Assembly (NCBI GenBank): GCA_028752905.1
Contig: JAQNBH010000002.1
Span: forward strand, 17,518,430-17,582,429
Source: Cladorhizidae sp. MBARI D1340-BT2
Lineage: Eukaryota; Porifera; Demospongiae; Poecilosclerida; Cladorhizidae
Reading direction: 5' to 3'
Length of the DNA: 64,000 bases
Shown: one piece after another, positions 1 to 11,203 of the stretch
Numbering within the stretch: position 1 is the stretch's first letter
Layout of the letters: each line of letters opens with the position of its first letter
The notes under the pieces: model-generated
What the model saw: only the letters and a program-made list of their open reading frames with translations
Databases searched by the model: none
What the model was told of the DNA's origin: nothing
Program-made: the position numbers and the translations under genes

Positions 1-403
1 AGCCAAGTTACTGGAGCTAAAGTGGAGGGTACCTCAAAACCTGAATGCCTGATTTTGCCGCATAAATATCTCCAGATTGCAAAGTGATAGAGAGCTGAAA
101 TTAGCTAGAGGAAGCCCTACTCTATACAATGCGTGTTTTCATTGGGCGCTAAAACATAAGTATGTGGTCAAGCGCGTGGGTGGAAAGTGAATTTTATGGC
201 ATTTTAACAATTCATTTTCCACCCGCTAGCTCCAGTAACTTGGCCTATAGTTATACCTATGAAAAATATTTTAGTATCAAAAGAGAGCACACAGAGAGAC
301 CTATCTTTTGAGCTATATATCAAGTCCATACCATGAAGTTTACAGAATCTATGGAGCTATAAAGTGGTAACCACAAGTTGTTTTTTTAATTAAAAAATGC
401 AAC
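1..403. mobile_element. Foldback (long inverted repeat) element, copy A, cut by the window edge
   Basis: Bases 1-19 are the reverse complement of about 226-244, so the window opens inside the arms of a foldback element. The right part (245-403) carries the family signature also seen at 13612-14241 and 20035-20730: a run beginning TATAGTTATACC, an AGAGAGCACACAGAGAGACC block, then an A/T stretch ending ATGCAACTGTC. There is no coding capacity. It is probably a non-autonomous DNA element whose arms make up almost its whole length. Its left end lies outside the window. Confidence 0.7.
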
Positions 404-571
404 TGTCAACCCCCCCTTAAAATTGAATAAATTAAGTTGGCGGTGCATACATAAGTTGTCTAACACTTCTCCTAAGTAACTTTCCTACACAATCAGAATT
501 TGAACACAACACACACACACACACCACCATAGGTCTTCTTCCACAACCCTCACAGACTTCATGTTCCTCAC

Positions 572-743
572 CACGCCACTTTGATCACACTCCGGCTGAC
601 GGCAAACTCCACCCCTTCCAACATCTCCAGGGCATGGCCAATTAACCCGGGGTCCACCCAGTCCTGCATCAAGTAGAGGAGCCTGTCTTGAGGCAGGAAC
701 CCGACCACACCCAACATCTGCGTGACCCAGGTAGAGCGGATGT
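572..743 (-). CDS. Orphan internal exon, unknown protein
   Basis: Read on the minus strand, an open segment of about 57 codons (including WVTQMLGVVGFLPQDRLLYL) is bounded by a pyrimidine-rich acceptor (TGCTTTTCTCAG) and a good donor (GTGAGG). An alternative acceptor (TCTCCATAG) lies about 19 bases upstream. The amino-acid composition looks like folded protein rather than repeat translation. It lies on the same strand as the kinase gene and could be a far-downstream exon of it, but its start phase (1) does not follow directly from the last kinase exon found (phase 0). I do not recognise the domain. Confidence 0.4.
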
Positions 744-831
744 CTGAGAAAAGCACTGATCTATGGAGAGAATAACAGTATACATGTAGTAGTAGTCATT
801 ACTAGTACTACTACGAGTAGTAATGGTAGTA

Positions 832-2221
832 CAGTGACCCCTCCGTATTAAGACCCTCCCAAGTAAGACCACCTCCATTATAAGACCACTTTTGCTTGCT
901 CCCGGTTGGCTGGCATTATTTCCCCCCTCCCAAGTAAGACCCTCTAAGATAAGTCCACCTCTCTTATAAGACCACTTGGCTGTGTCAATATCCTCCCAAA
1001 TAAGACCATGCACCCAAGAATACAGTGAATGTTGTTTTTTTGAAGATCTACCTTCCATTAACTGTGAAAGATCAGGAACTGGTACATATTTACATCTGCA
1101 ATGATCCAAAGATGGACCTCGGCATCGAGTATGCACAGGCCAAGGCATGGATGAGCACTCCCATCTGGGAGCAGTGGCTCAAGCGCACCAACAATACGAT
1201 GCTTGCTGAGGGCCAGAAGATCATCATCTTCATTGACAACTGCTCAGTACATATCAACCTCAGAAACCTCAAGCTGGTCTTCCTGCCCGCCAACACCACC
1301 TCCAAGCTTCAGCCTATGGATGCTGGCATCATCCAGGCCATGAAGCTGGTCTACTGGAAGCAGATGATCTGCTACATTCTCCGGCTCATGGACGACACTG
1401 TGAATGCCGACAGTGGTTGCATGAGAAAATGAGCTCGCTTGTCAAGAAGGTGGACGTTCTGATGGCGATCCGCTGGCTCAAGAAGGCCTGGGATGACCTC
1501 CACATGTCCACCATCAAGAAGTGCTTTAAGAAGTGTGGCTTCACGACCACCACTGCCCCTGCTGCTGAGGTCGAGGAGCTCACCATCTCTGCTGAGAATA
1601 CGGTCATCAATGCGCAGCTGCCAGAGGGTGTGACACTGGAGGGCTACGCCAACATCGACAGCGAGGTGCACACCAGTGAGGACCACTATGACCCTGCCCT
1701 CGACCATGCCCTTGCCACCCCTGCTGACTCCTCCCCTGAGGAGCCTGAGTCAGAGGATGGTCCCATGCCCACTCCTGTGACTGTGTCAGAGGTGTTCGAG
1801 ATGGTGTGCAAGCTGCGTGACTTTGCCACTCATCGAGGCATTCCCAAGCGCTTTTGGCATGTGCTGATTCGAGCAGATGGTCATTCACAACAGGATGGAG
1901 CGGACTGTCCAGTCCAGTATCTCAGACTTTCTGTGTCCTAAGGACACTGCATGAGTCTAATGTCCAATACATACATGTATACAATGATAACCAATGTCTT
2001 TCTCAAGACACTTCTCAAGACACACCCATAATTCCAAATGAGAATACAGTATCTTGTCTGGGGAGCTTGCAGTTGGTTTAATATTATGAATGTGTGTACA
2101 TTGAGCAATGCTTTGTGAGACCCCTGCCATGCCCGAGAGCGATATTCCCAAGTAAGACCGCCTCTCTAATAAGACCAGTTGGGAGTGCTCCCTGGGTGGT
2201 CTTAATAGGGAGGGACCACTG
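832..2221 (+). mobile_element. Tigger/pogo-type DNA transposon, complete ends, decayed
   Basis: The left end begins CAGTGACCCCTCCGTATTAA and the right end is its imperfect reverse complement, ending AGGGAGGGACCACTG. Both are flanked by TA (830-831 and 2222-2223), the duplication expected for the Tc1/mariner/pogo superfamily. Sub-terminal blocks at 850-1010 and 2148-2220 repeat the words AAGTAAGACC and AATAAGACC. The element sits inside a TAG/TAC microsatellite. It holds the transposase remnant at 1100-1941. At about 1.4 kb it is shorter than a full Tigger because the N-terminal half of the transposase is missing. Confidence 0.85.
1085..1941 (+). pseudogene. Tigger-like DDE transposase fragment, frameshifted
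   Basis: The first frame (to 1432) contains KAWMSTPIWEQWLKR, then FIDNCSVH and VFLPANTTSKLQPMDAGI. These match the second and third catalytic regions of Tigger/pogo transposases (DDE_1 family). The first catalytic Asp and the N-terminal CENP-B-like DNA-binding domains are absent. Around 1417-1432 the frame shifts, and the C-terminal tail (RWLKKAWDDLHMSTIKKCF) continues in the overlapping frame, with a Ser/Pro/Glu-rich end. It is almost certainly inactive. The element ends at 832 and 2221 enclose it. Confidence 0.85.
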
Positions 2222-2288
2222 TAGTAGTAAGTTATAGTAGTAGTAGTATAGTTAGTAGTAGTAGTAGTAGTAGTGTAGTAGTATAGTC

Positions 2289-2329
<41 letters not shown>

Positions 2330-2340
2330 AAGCACTATAG
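2222..2340. repeat. (TAG)n microsatellite
   Basis: Interrupted GTA/TAG trinucleotide repeats directly abut the Tigger right end. Similar tracts lie at 780-830, 2560-2645, 6340-6590 and 35190-35310. This repeat is a frequent neighbour of insertions in the window. Confidence 0.9.
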
Positions 2341-2694
2341 CCATTCAATGGCTTCGAGGTGCACGTTCCAGTGCCGGACATGTCCAGAGATTTATCCCCC
2401 CAAATAGACCTTGTGACCACAAATACCCAAAGACCATTAGCTAATGTTATTTCCTTCCCATGCAATCCATAATACATACACATGTATCTGCACTCTTGTA
2501 GTGGCTATAACAATGTTTTGCTTTGTAAAAAAAAGTGGGAAAATAAAAAAAGATTAGTAATACTACTGCAGTAGTATAACAGTAGTATAGTACTAGTAGT
2601 ATAACAGTAGTATAGTACTAGTAGTATAACAGTAGTATAGTACACTCTCAATGAACTCTTAGTTGACATTAAAATCACCTTTTCAATAATCAAC
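2341..2694. other. No gene recognised
   Basis: Unique-looking sequence to about 2510, then AT-rich DNA and a short tandem repeat of a 28-bp unit (TAGTATAACAGTAGTATAGTAC type) at 2570-2645. No supported coding potential on either strand. Confidence 0.5.
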
Positions 2695-2702
2695 TTCAAA
2701 TA

Positions 2703-2755
2703 TTATTCACTCGACGTTTCGACTAGATGCTCTAGTCTTCATCAAGAATAATGAG
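2703..2755 (-). ncRNA. Hammerhead-like ribozyme motif, left Penelope repeat, core mutated
   Basis: The minus strand reads TTGATGA, an extra A, a six-base-pair stem II (GACTAG/CTAGTC, perfect), GAAA, CGTC, then stem I sequence GAGTGAAT. The first core base is T where the consensus CUGAUGA has C, so this copy is probably defective. It is the inverted counterpart of the motif at 6284-6336. Confidence 0.55.
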
Positions 2756-3179
2756 ATGCTAAGGCTCGCGCGAGCCTGTTATATACCAGTAGCTAGTTAT
2801 CCACCATGTGCCAGTACACGCGCCTAGCATGTGCACCGGATGTAAATATATATATATATATATATAAATTAATTAATAAAAAAATTAAAAATTTAAAGCA
2901 AAATTTTTTTTTGTAATAAAAACAACAAATTAAAACTATAATAATAATAATAAATATAAATATATATAAAATAAACGAACAAATAAAACAACAACAATAA
3001 TAATAAATAAATTAAATAAATACATTAATAATAAATACATTAATAAATTTAAAAATAATACAATTACAATTACAATTTTTTTTTAAGTACAATAAAAATA
3101 GAATTAACAAATAAATAATAGAATAAATAAATTAATAAATTAATTAATAATAATAATAGTAGTAGTAGTAGTCGTCGTA

Positions 3180-3425
<246 letters not shown>

Positions 3426-3440
3426 GATAAAATAAGTGGA

Positions 3441-4590
3441 ATGTTGACGAAAGATGAGAGCTTGAGTGAGAGGACTATACTAGGTGCTGACAGGATTTCT
3501 GAACTGTTGAAGTTGTGCCTGAAATCCACCTACTTCAGGTATCAAGAAAAATACTACAAGCAGAAAGAGGGTGCAGCAATGGGCCCTCCAGTATCTGTAG
3601 TGGTAGCCAACTTTTATATGGAATTCTTTGAGGAACTTGCACTCACAACTGCCCCACTGAAGCCAAGATTCGTGGATGATACCTTCTGCATTGTGAAGAA
3701 GGGAAGTGAGCAGGAGTTGTTGGACCATCTGAACAACATCAGACCATCCATAAAGTTTACCATGGAGCTTGAAGTGGACGGATCGTTGCCCTTTCTGGAC
3801 TGCCACCTACACAGGAAGGAAGATGGAAGGCTAACTGCAACCGTTTACAGAGAACACACACACACCAACCGGTACCTTGATTATAGATCACATCATCCTT
3901 ATCCATGTCAGAAGAGAAGTGGTGAAGAGCTTGTATGATAGAGCCAGAAGAGTAGTGACTGAGAAGGAGGACCTTTGGAAGGAAGAACATCATTTGAATA
4001 CGGTCGTTATAGAGAACGATTATCCGCAAGCCTTCATCAACCTTTCGTGCAGATACATCTAAACGCAGAAAGGAAGATGAGTACATCAGTGCAGGCAATG
4101 AGGGGTTTAAAAAGAAGGATCCCTATGATAGTGATTCCTTATGCAGCAGGGATGAGTGAAGACATTAGGAGGATCTGCAGCAGGAAGATCAACATCAAAG
4201 TCGTCTTCAGATCGGGAAGAACTCTGGGAACACAACTGAGCAGAGTGAAGGATGTTTTACCAGCACTCATGTGTTGTGTATAGCATCCCTTGCAGCTGTG
4301 GGAAATACTACATAGGGGAGACCATCAGAAGACTGGAGACTAGAGTGAAAGAACATCAAGATGCCTATAGAAAGTGTAATAAAGAGAAGTCTGCAATTGC
4401 TGAGCATGGATGGGATAATGGACATCCTATTTTGTGGGAGGAAGCCACCAGGCCAGAAGACAGAAGGAACTTCTCGTGAAGGAGGCATTGCATATCAGCC
4501 TAGCATTAAAGTGTGACCGGTTCATCGAGACTGGAATGGACTTGCCTGACTGCTGGGGAGCCACTCTCAAGAGCCTGAACTTGAAGCCAT
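3441..4590 (+). pseudogene. Penelope reverse transcriptase C-terminus plus GIY-YIG endonuclease, frameshifted
   Basis: The first segment (3441-3938) carries RT motif B (GAAMGPPVSVVVANFYMEFF), the catalytic Asp pair as RFVDDTF, and LPFLDCHLHRKEDG, all typical of Penelope RTs. The reading frame then shifts at least twice (near 3900 and 4030-4250). The last segment (4252-4479) contains CSCGKYYIGETIRRLETRVKEH, the YIG half of a GIY-YIG endonuclease preceded by the CxC pair seen in Penelope endonucleases. A likely C-terminal end (WGATLKSLNLKP then stop) lies at about 4590. RT motifs upstream of motif B are missing. The copy is dead. Confidence 0.85.
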
Positions 4591-4920
4591 GACCACCATA
4601 ATTACTCTTATTTTATCTATTATATACTATTATTTTATCTATTTAATATTGTTATTATTATTGTTGTTGTTGTTATTGTTATTTTTGTTGTTATTGTTAT
4701 TATTTACTTTATTATCGTTAATTTTATTGTATATTTATTATCTTTATTTTTTTAATTTTATGTATTTATTTATTTAATATTTATATTATTGTTGTTATTG
4801 TTGTTATTATAATTTATTTTATTATTTATTTGTTAATTTTATTATTGTATATTTATTATCTATTTATGCATTTATTTATTATCTATTTATGCATTTATTT
4901 ATTTTTATGCATTTATTTAT
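4591..4920. other. AT-rich low-complexity DNA
   Basis: TTATT/TTGTTATT-type low-complexity sequence with repeated TTTATTTATT. The ORF here is a composition artefact. Confidence 0.8.
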
Positions 4921-4929
4921 TTAATATCT

Positions 4930-5760
4930 ATTCAAGCCTCCACCAGCTGGCTCAGCAGCATGCCTCCAGAAGTCGTGGGGTGCCTGTCAAGTCTCAGCGG
5001 AGGTGGAATCGCTGCTATGCCTCAGAGGACTTGACTAGAGCTAGGCTTTTGACTGTCTCTACACAGGAATCTGGAGCATGGCTCCATGCCCCACCAATTT
5101 CCAACTTGGGTTTGAGGATGGACGACACAACCATCAGAATTGCTGTGGGCCTTCCTTTAGGGCCTCCCTTTGCCATCCTCGTCAATTCCATGTCAATTTC
5201 AGCACTGTGAGGCAGAGGTGAGCAACCTTGGCCTGCACAGTTTGAGCTGCAAGAAGAGTGAGGGTTGTCACTACCGCTGTTCCTCGGTTAATAATGTAGT
5301 AACTCCATAGGGCTATGTCATCCGTCCAGATATCTTCCAGGCTCAAACCATCGGGTCTAAGTCGCTCAGATGGAAAGCGTCCGGATGGGTTACCATGGTC
5401 CCATGGAAGTGTGCCAAGCCTTTGATCTGGGATGCAACCTGCCCCAACACGTTGGCTGAGTCCACCAGGGCCTCAGGATCTGTTGCTGCAATGGCTGAGG
5501 AGAAGAAGGCGGCCAAGTACTATATTGCCTCACCAGGAATTTTGTTTTCACACCAGTTGCTATAGAAACTCTTGGTGCCATTGGCACAAAGTCCTTGATC
5601 TTTCTAAGGGAACTGGGACAAACTATAAAGCAGCACACTGGGGAAGAGCAGGCATTCCAATTTCTGTTCCAGCAATTATCTGTGGCTGTAAAGGGGCAAC
5701 ACCATCGCAGTCATGGGAGCAATGGGAGACTTTGCAAACAAGGACAGCCAACTTATAGTA
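4930..5760 (+). pseudogene. Retrotransposon C-terminal ORF relic (RT-associated region)
   Basis: The plus strand encodes GAWLHAPPISNLGLRMDD followed by IRIAVGLPLG, then across stops PWKCAKPLIWDATCPNTLA, EEKKAAKYYIASPGILF and LGKSRHSNF-like segments. From memory this is the region following the RT in a family of invertebrate retroelement ORFs (patterns GAWL..LP.S.LG and PLVWDATCPDTLA). Several frameshifts and stops break it. It is embedded between the Penelope endonuclease and the right Penelope repeat, so it is an older insertion or chimera. Family assignment is tentative. Confidence 0.6.
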
Positions 5761-5864
5761 TAACTATAAGGAATATACTACCACCACCACCTGCAACAAC
5801 AACAATTTATTTTTCTTGTTGTTTATTCTTGTTGTTTATTTTATATATTCATTACTATCCATTA

Positions 5865-5996
5865 ATCTATTATTATTATTATTATTACTATTACTACTAC
5901 TACTAATACTATTATTATTATTACTACTACTACTAGTACTACTACTACTACTACTATTATTATTATTATTATTATTATTACTAATACTACTATTAC

Positions 5997-6048
<52 letters not shown>

Positions 6049-6086
6049 GTTATTATTATTATTATTATTATTACTATCACTGCTAC

Positions 6087-6174
<88 letters not shown>

Positions 6175-6180
6175 TTATTA
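5865..6180. repeat. (TTA)n/(TAC)n microsatellite
   Basis: A TTA trinucleotide array with interspersed ACT triplets. It is complementary to the TAA array at 3180-3425, so the Penelope element could fold into a long AT hairpin. The poly-Leu ORF here is not a gene. Confidence 0.95.
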
Positions 6181-6283
6181 TTATTTTAATTTATTTATTT
6201 ATTAAAAAAATAAATTTTTATATTTTTATTTGTTACATCCGGTACTACTGGGTACACAACTGGCTCACGCGAGCTTTAGCATC

Positions 6284-6336
6284 TCATTATTCCTGATGAA
6301 GGCTAGAGCATCTAGTCGAAACGTCGAGTGAATAAA
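6284..6336 (+). ncRNA. Hammerhead-like ribozyme motif, right Penelope repeat
   Basis: Core CTGATGA at 6293-6299; one extra A (6300); stem II GGCTAG (6301-6306) with CTAGTC (6312-6317) around loop AGCAT; GAAA at 6318-6321; CGTC at 6322-6325 giving the GUC cleavage triplet; and stem I between TTATTC before the core and GAGTGA after cleavage (about six pairs, two of them G-U). Stem III would be only the palindrome ACGT, which suggests dimeric action as known for minimal hammerheads in Penelope elements. The additional A at the base of stem II, present in both copies, departs from consensus and may lower activity. Confidence 0.6.
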
Positions 6337-6339
6337 ATT

Positions 6340-6590
6340 TGAGAAGTAGTAGAATAGTAGTAGTACTAGTAGTAGTATAGTAGTAGTTCTAGTAGTTCTA
6401 GTAGTAGTATAATAGTAGTACTAATAGTACAGTGTGGTAGAGTATAGAGTATTAGTAGTAATATTATAGTAGTAGTAGTAGTAGTAGTAGTATAGTAGTA
6501 ATAGTAGTAGTCGTTTAGTAGTAGTAGTATAGTAGTTAGTAGTATAGTAGTAGTGGTAGTAGAATAGTAGTAGTTCTATATTCTTCAATT
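6340..6590. repeat. (TAG)n microsatellite, interrupted
   Basis: AGTAGTAGTATAGTAG-type repeats with TTC and ATA interruptions immediately outside the Penelope right repeat. No gene. Confidence 0.9.
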
Positions 6591-6634
6591 ATTTATTTTT
6601 TTGAGTTGTTTATGTCAATGTGACAAAGAAGAGA

Positions 6635-7725
6635 AGACTTTGGTGTCCAAGAAGACTGAGGTCTCCAAGAAGACTTTGGTCTCCAAGACGACTGAGGTCT
6701 CGAAGAAGACTTTTGTCTCTAAGAAGACTTTGGTCTCCAAGAAGACGGAGAATTTGGTCTCTGAAAAGACTTTCGTCTCCAAGAAGACTTTGGTCTCCAA
6801 GAAGACTGAGAATTTGGTCTCTAAGAAGACTTTGGTCTCCAAGAAGACTGAGAATTTGGTCTCTAAGAAGACTTGGGTTTCCAAGAATACTGAGATTTGG
6901 TCTCTAAGAAGACTTTGGTCTCCAAGAAAACTGAGGTCTCCAAGAAGACTGAGAATTTGGTCTCTAAGAAGACTTTGGTGTCCAAGAAGACTGAGAATTT
7001 AGTCTCTAAGAACACTTTGGTCTCCAAGAAGACTGAGAATTTGGTCTCTAAGAAGAATTTGGTCTCTAAGAAGACTTTGGTCTCCAAGAAGACTGAGAAT
7101 TTGGTCTCTGAGAAGACTTTTGTCTCCAAGAAGACTGAGAGTTTGGTCTCTAAGAAGACTTTGGTCAAGAAGACCGAGAATTTGGTCTCTAAGAAGACTT
7201 TGGTGTCCAAGAAGACGGAGAATTTGGTCTCTAAGAAGACTTTGGTCTCCAAGAAGACTGAGAATTTGGTCTCTAAGAAGACTTTGGTCTCCAAGAAGAC
7301 TGAGAATTTGGTCTCTTAAGAAGACTTTGGTCTCCAAGAAGACTGAGAGTTTGGTCTCCAAGAAGACTTTGGTCTCCAAGAAGACTGAAAATTTGGTCTC
7401 TGAGAAGACTTTGGTCTCCAAGAAGACTTTGGTCTCCAAGAAGACTGAGAGTTTGGTCTCTAAGAAGACCTTGGTCTCCAAGAAGACTGAGAATTTGGTC
7501 TCTAATAAGACTTTGGTCTCCAAGAAGATGGGAGTTTGGTCTCTAAGAAGACTTTGGTCTCCAAGAAGACTGAGGTATCCAAGAAGACTGAGAATTTGGT
7601 CTCTAAGAAGACTTTGGTGTCCAAGAAGACTGAGAATTTGGTCTCTAAGAAGACTATGGTCTCCAAGAAGACTGAGAGTTTGGTCTCCAAGAAGACTTTG
7701 GTCTCCAAGAAGAAGTGTCTGTTGA
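6635..7725. repeat. Minisatellite, 18/24-bp sub-units forming a 42-bp unit
   Basis: The basic word is TTGGTCTCCAAGAAGACT (18 bp), alternating with a 24-bp form that adds GAGAAT. The 42-bp unit is a multiple of three, so frames stay open on both strands for 100-240 codons (plus-strand translation repeats ENLVSKKTLVSKKT; minus strand repeats FLETKVFLETKFSV). I see no promoter, splice or domain evidence for coding. Each unit carries GGTCTC and GAAGAC words. About 26 units of 42 bp. Confidence 0.9.
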
Positions 7726-7789
7726 AACATTTGACAAAAAGAAGAAAAAACTGATCACACACCAAATATGAATATTAATAAAACTATCA

Positions 7790-9060
7790 GCAGGCTGCAT
7801 AAAAAGAAGCTATTTCTGTTATAGATATGGCCAGCGGAAGGAAGGTGCAGCTTGTGAAGGAGACTGCATATCTACTGTAACTCAGACCTGGGGGTCAGCA
7901 CTTCAACAGGGCTGCAGGGCAGGAGCTGCCTAGTTGCTGGGTCCGCTGGATGTGGTGTTTGGTGCAGAGTCTCAAACTAGCGATCAAAGATGCACTTTGT
8001 GGCACTTCCTTTGATCTTCTTTAATGAAATACTCCTTTGGCTCTACTTACCTCAATGAGAAATCTCCTAGAAGTGTAGGGAACTGGAGAGCATCGTCGAC
8101 CTGCAAGAGACATTTCACTTGAATGATGAGGGACAGGGAGTAAGGCCAATAAGAGCATGCGGAACTTGATGGGTAGTCCACTAACCAAGTGCCATAAAAC
8201 AGGTTCTGCCCAAATATGGTGCCTATGGTGCCTATATATATACCTCTCCAGTGTTTCAGAAGACTCTTCAGTTGATCATGCAAAATTCAAACTGGGGAAA
8301 GTACTTTCTTGGCTGTGCACTGTTCACTGAGCTTCTTACACCGTGTCCCAAGTGTGTGAAAGCCGTTGAGTTGGATATTCTTGCAGCTCCAAGTGACCTA
8401 CTGAGAACAGTGAAGAAGACCAACAAGCTCAGTATACAAAACCTCTAGACCAGTGGCCAACCTCTGCTGCCACATTGAAGAAGATCACTGACAAAGATGG
8501 AGAATAGATCTATCAAGGTCAGGTGCTGAAGAGGTTCCACGTGCCAAGACCCACTTTGAAAATCACTACCAAGAGTATCGTGCTTGTGTGCTGCTCACAC
8601 ACGTACATACAAGCCTGGCCTGGTCACATCTGCGGCTCTTTCATGACATCATCTTCATGCTAGGTACCCAAGGATGGCAAAGATTCTGGATGAGGATAGG
8701 AAGGCAGACAGTCGTATGTTCATTGAAGCTGAAGAGTCCCCAGAATCCACGGAAGGTAAGAATCTATCGACAGGTTCGTTGAGCACTTCCATGTTTCACT
8801 TGAAGGAGCTGCAGTGGATGTGTTCCGAGGTCTACGGCTAGTCTGAAGCAATGATCTCATATGCTGCTCAGTCCATCTCCTTATCTAGCATGGAGTACCA
8901 GTCTGTTTGCTGGAGGTTATTCCATGTGCCAAATTCTTCTCAGTGGTCAAATATTTTGTGGTCTTCCTAAATGACCTGCTGGTTCTGAATGTGGTCAGAC
9001 TTCCACTGCAGGATCTCCCTTCCCTGATGCTGCCATCGATCTTTGGTGGACCTATGGCAG
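7790..9060 (+). pseudogene. hAT transposase relic (ZNF862-like), heavily decayed
   Basis: Fragments in changing plus-strand frames fit the order of a zinc-finger hAT transposase: SLKLAIKDALCGTSFD (about 7965), a segment ending HLNDEGQGVRPIRACGT (about 8115-8170), GKYFLGCALFTELLTPC (8297-8347), VELDILAAPSDLLRTVKKTNK (8366-8428), GQVLKRFH (8520), LRLFHDIIFMLGTQGWQRF (8632-8690) and SLSSMEYQSVCWRLFHVPN (8880-8935). Frameshifts are frequent and there is no intact catalytic ORF. Terminal repeats were not found. The family match is from memory of conserved words in ZNF862/C17orf113-type proteins. Confidence 0.65.
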
Positions 9061-9339
9061 AACAAGATGGATTTTAATTGGATGGAATTGTCCAAATGAA
9101 TTCAGGTTGTATGTAAATTTCCCACACTGCATGTGCCAATCCTCTATCATCCTGAAGAAGACTAACAGCATGTCAGCAGAAACATCGCTTCATCCGTTCT
9201 AAGCTGGATAGAAAATCTACTGCCAGGCATCATAGTTCAGGTTTACTCAATACTTGCATTGTAGCTCACGTCCGACGCTTGAAAGTATTCTTCCAATTAA
9301 TCCATCCACGCATGTTCATTTGATGTGCAGCATGGGGAA

Positions 9340-9545
9340 GGGGGGGGGGGGGGGGGGGCAACCCTAAACCTTAGAGAAGCACAGACAAATTCATCGCACT
9401 TCAGAGTAGCTGTCTCAAGGTCAACATTTGGAGTCTCAAGTGCTGGTTTAATCCCAAGTGATGACCCTTTACCACCTCCATGCTCCCCTCCCTCCCTCCC
9501 TCCCTCCCTCCCTTCCCCCCCCCCCACTAACTTCCCATGTAAGGC
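9340..9545. repeat. Poly-G tract and (CCCT)n low-complexity
   Basis: A G run of about 19 bases with a short interruption at 9340-9358, and CCCT repeats ending in a C run at 9485-9528. Overlapping Pro/Gly-rich ORFs are compositional. Confidence 0.85.
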
Positions 9546-9582
9546 ATGCTATTTATTATATACAGTAACATGATACATTGTC

Positions 9583-9789
9583 CACAAAGGCTTTCAAGTC
9601 CCTCAGTGTGTGGTTTGCCAGAAAACCCTCACAAATGAGAGCATGAAGCCTTCAAAGCTCAAGGACCACCTGACCAAAGTCCACCCAGAGCTGGCCAGAG
9701 CTGGCCAAAAAAGGCCTAGAATACTTCCAAATGAAAGAACAACACGTGAAAAGGGCAAGGTTGGATTGCGGAACAGGAGTCGTAAATAA
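9583..9789 (+). pseudogene. BED zinc-finger fragment of a ZBED5/SCAND3-like hAT
   Basis: The frame reads PQCVVCQKTLTNESMKPSKL then KDHLTKVHPELA. The C-x2-C...H-x4-H spacing and the NESMKPSKL..H...H words are characteristic of BED zinc fingers in ZBED5-type domesticated and parental hAT transposases. A stop follows at about 9789. Sequence to about 10230 is probably the decayed remainder; no catalytic motif is visible. Confidence 0.65.
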
Positions 9790-10199
9790 CAGAGCTGGGC
9801 ATTTTAGGGCGTGCATTTCCATGCTACCATCTGTAGATTATTTCTATGGTAATGTCTGTCGGGACAAAGTTGACAAGGCAATATCCAGTTATACAGTAAC
9901 ACATGTGTCCAGCTCCAGCTAGTCCCAAGTGTCCCAGGGCACAAGCACTCCCATATCCGTTGTCTATAGCAGTTCAGGACTGACATTCCTCGCGCTAATT
10001 ATGTTGCCATGACGGCTTATTCACATCACACCTAGGGAGTCAAGAACGGCATACCATGAAGACACTGAGGAAATTTTTCGCCACTTCAGTGTGGGTGTGG
10101 ATAATGATGCAATCACATTCTCACACTTATTTTATGAGACACGCACGGAACTGACCAATCATATTATTACACCATCGAGACTCTGACCATAGAATCAAC

Positions 10200-11200
10200 A
10201 GAATCAGAATCACAAAAACTGGGGGGGGGGGGGGGGGGGATCAATCAATTACCTTAGTGATGACCCCTTACCTAACATTCTACCTTAGTGGTAACCCCTT
10301 ACCTAGCCTTCTCTGCATCAGGCTGCTGGAGAAGTCCGCCGAGTACACATCTCAAAAAGCTGATATCAATCATCAAGTCCTGCAGCCACATAATAACAGC
10401 ACCACCAGAGAAGCAGCATCATCACTACAACACAGGGGGCATAATTAATCACTTAAATGTACATCTCCCCCCTCCCCCCCCCAAACAAAAGACCCCCCCA
10501 CTGTGATTTTAGTGTTAATTTTTTTTATCAACAAAACAAAAACAAAAAAATTATATAAAAAAAATTAATGGAAAGGGACTCTCTATGTGTTTTAAATAAA
10601 TAATGGAGTTTGGTGTGCATTAATTGTGGGATTATTAATTTATGAATCTCATTATAGCACTTCACTAGACACTTCCTGTAGTGAACTGGACGGACACCCA
10701 GTGCCATAGTGTTGTTTTTTTTAACATCTAAGATTGCAACCCTTTATTTCAACAACACCTTTATTTCAACAACATTATTTATAGAGACACGATGCGAAGG
10801 CCATGTATGATAGCTTGACACATCTTCAACTCTCTATTTAAACAACTGTAAATAGAGGCATGAAAAATGTGAGAGCTTTGATGTGACACAGTTTCATGTA
10901 CAGGGGGCAATCAAACTATACTCATAATAGTCGCGAGGGTCGACCTTTTACCTATTTTCTTGAGCGGTGGAGGTAAAGGGGCTGGAACACACCCGGTAAG
11001 AGGGTTTCACACCAAGAGCACCATAACTTTGGTGCATTCGTGGTCGTGAGCATGCTATAATCGCGGGGAAGATGAGAGGTGAGAGGATGACATCAGGTTG
11101 GCTACTACGGCTTGCACTCATGTTATAACAACCATCTCTTTCCCTCTCAAGATCCTGCTCTGTGTACGGGAGACCAAGAACGCACCAGGGCTTTGACCAA
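10200..11200. other. No gene recognised; poly-G tract and AT-rich DNA
   Basis: An 18-base G run at about 10221-10239, two copies of a TACCTAAC/TACCTAGC segment near 10260-10315, C-rich runs at 10465-10500, and otherwise AT-rich sequence with no credible coding region. Confidence 0.5.
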
Positions 11201-11203
11201 TAC

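Noticed and set aside
6999..7730. 243-codon minus-strand ORF
   Set aside because: Translation of the 42-bp minisatellite; both strands are equally open because the unit is a multiple of three.
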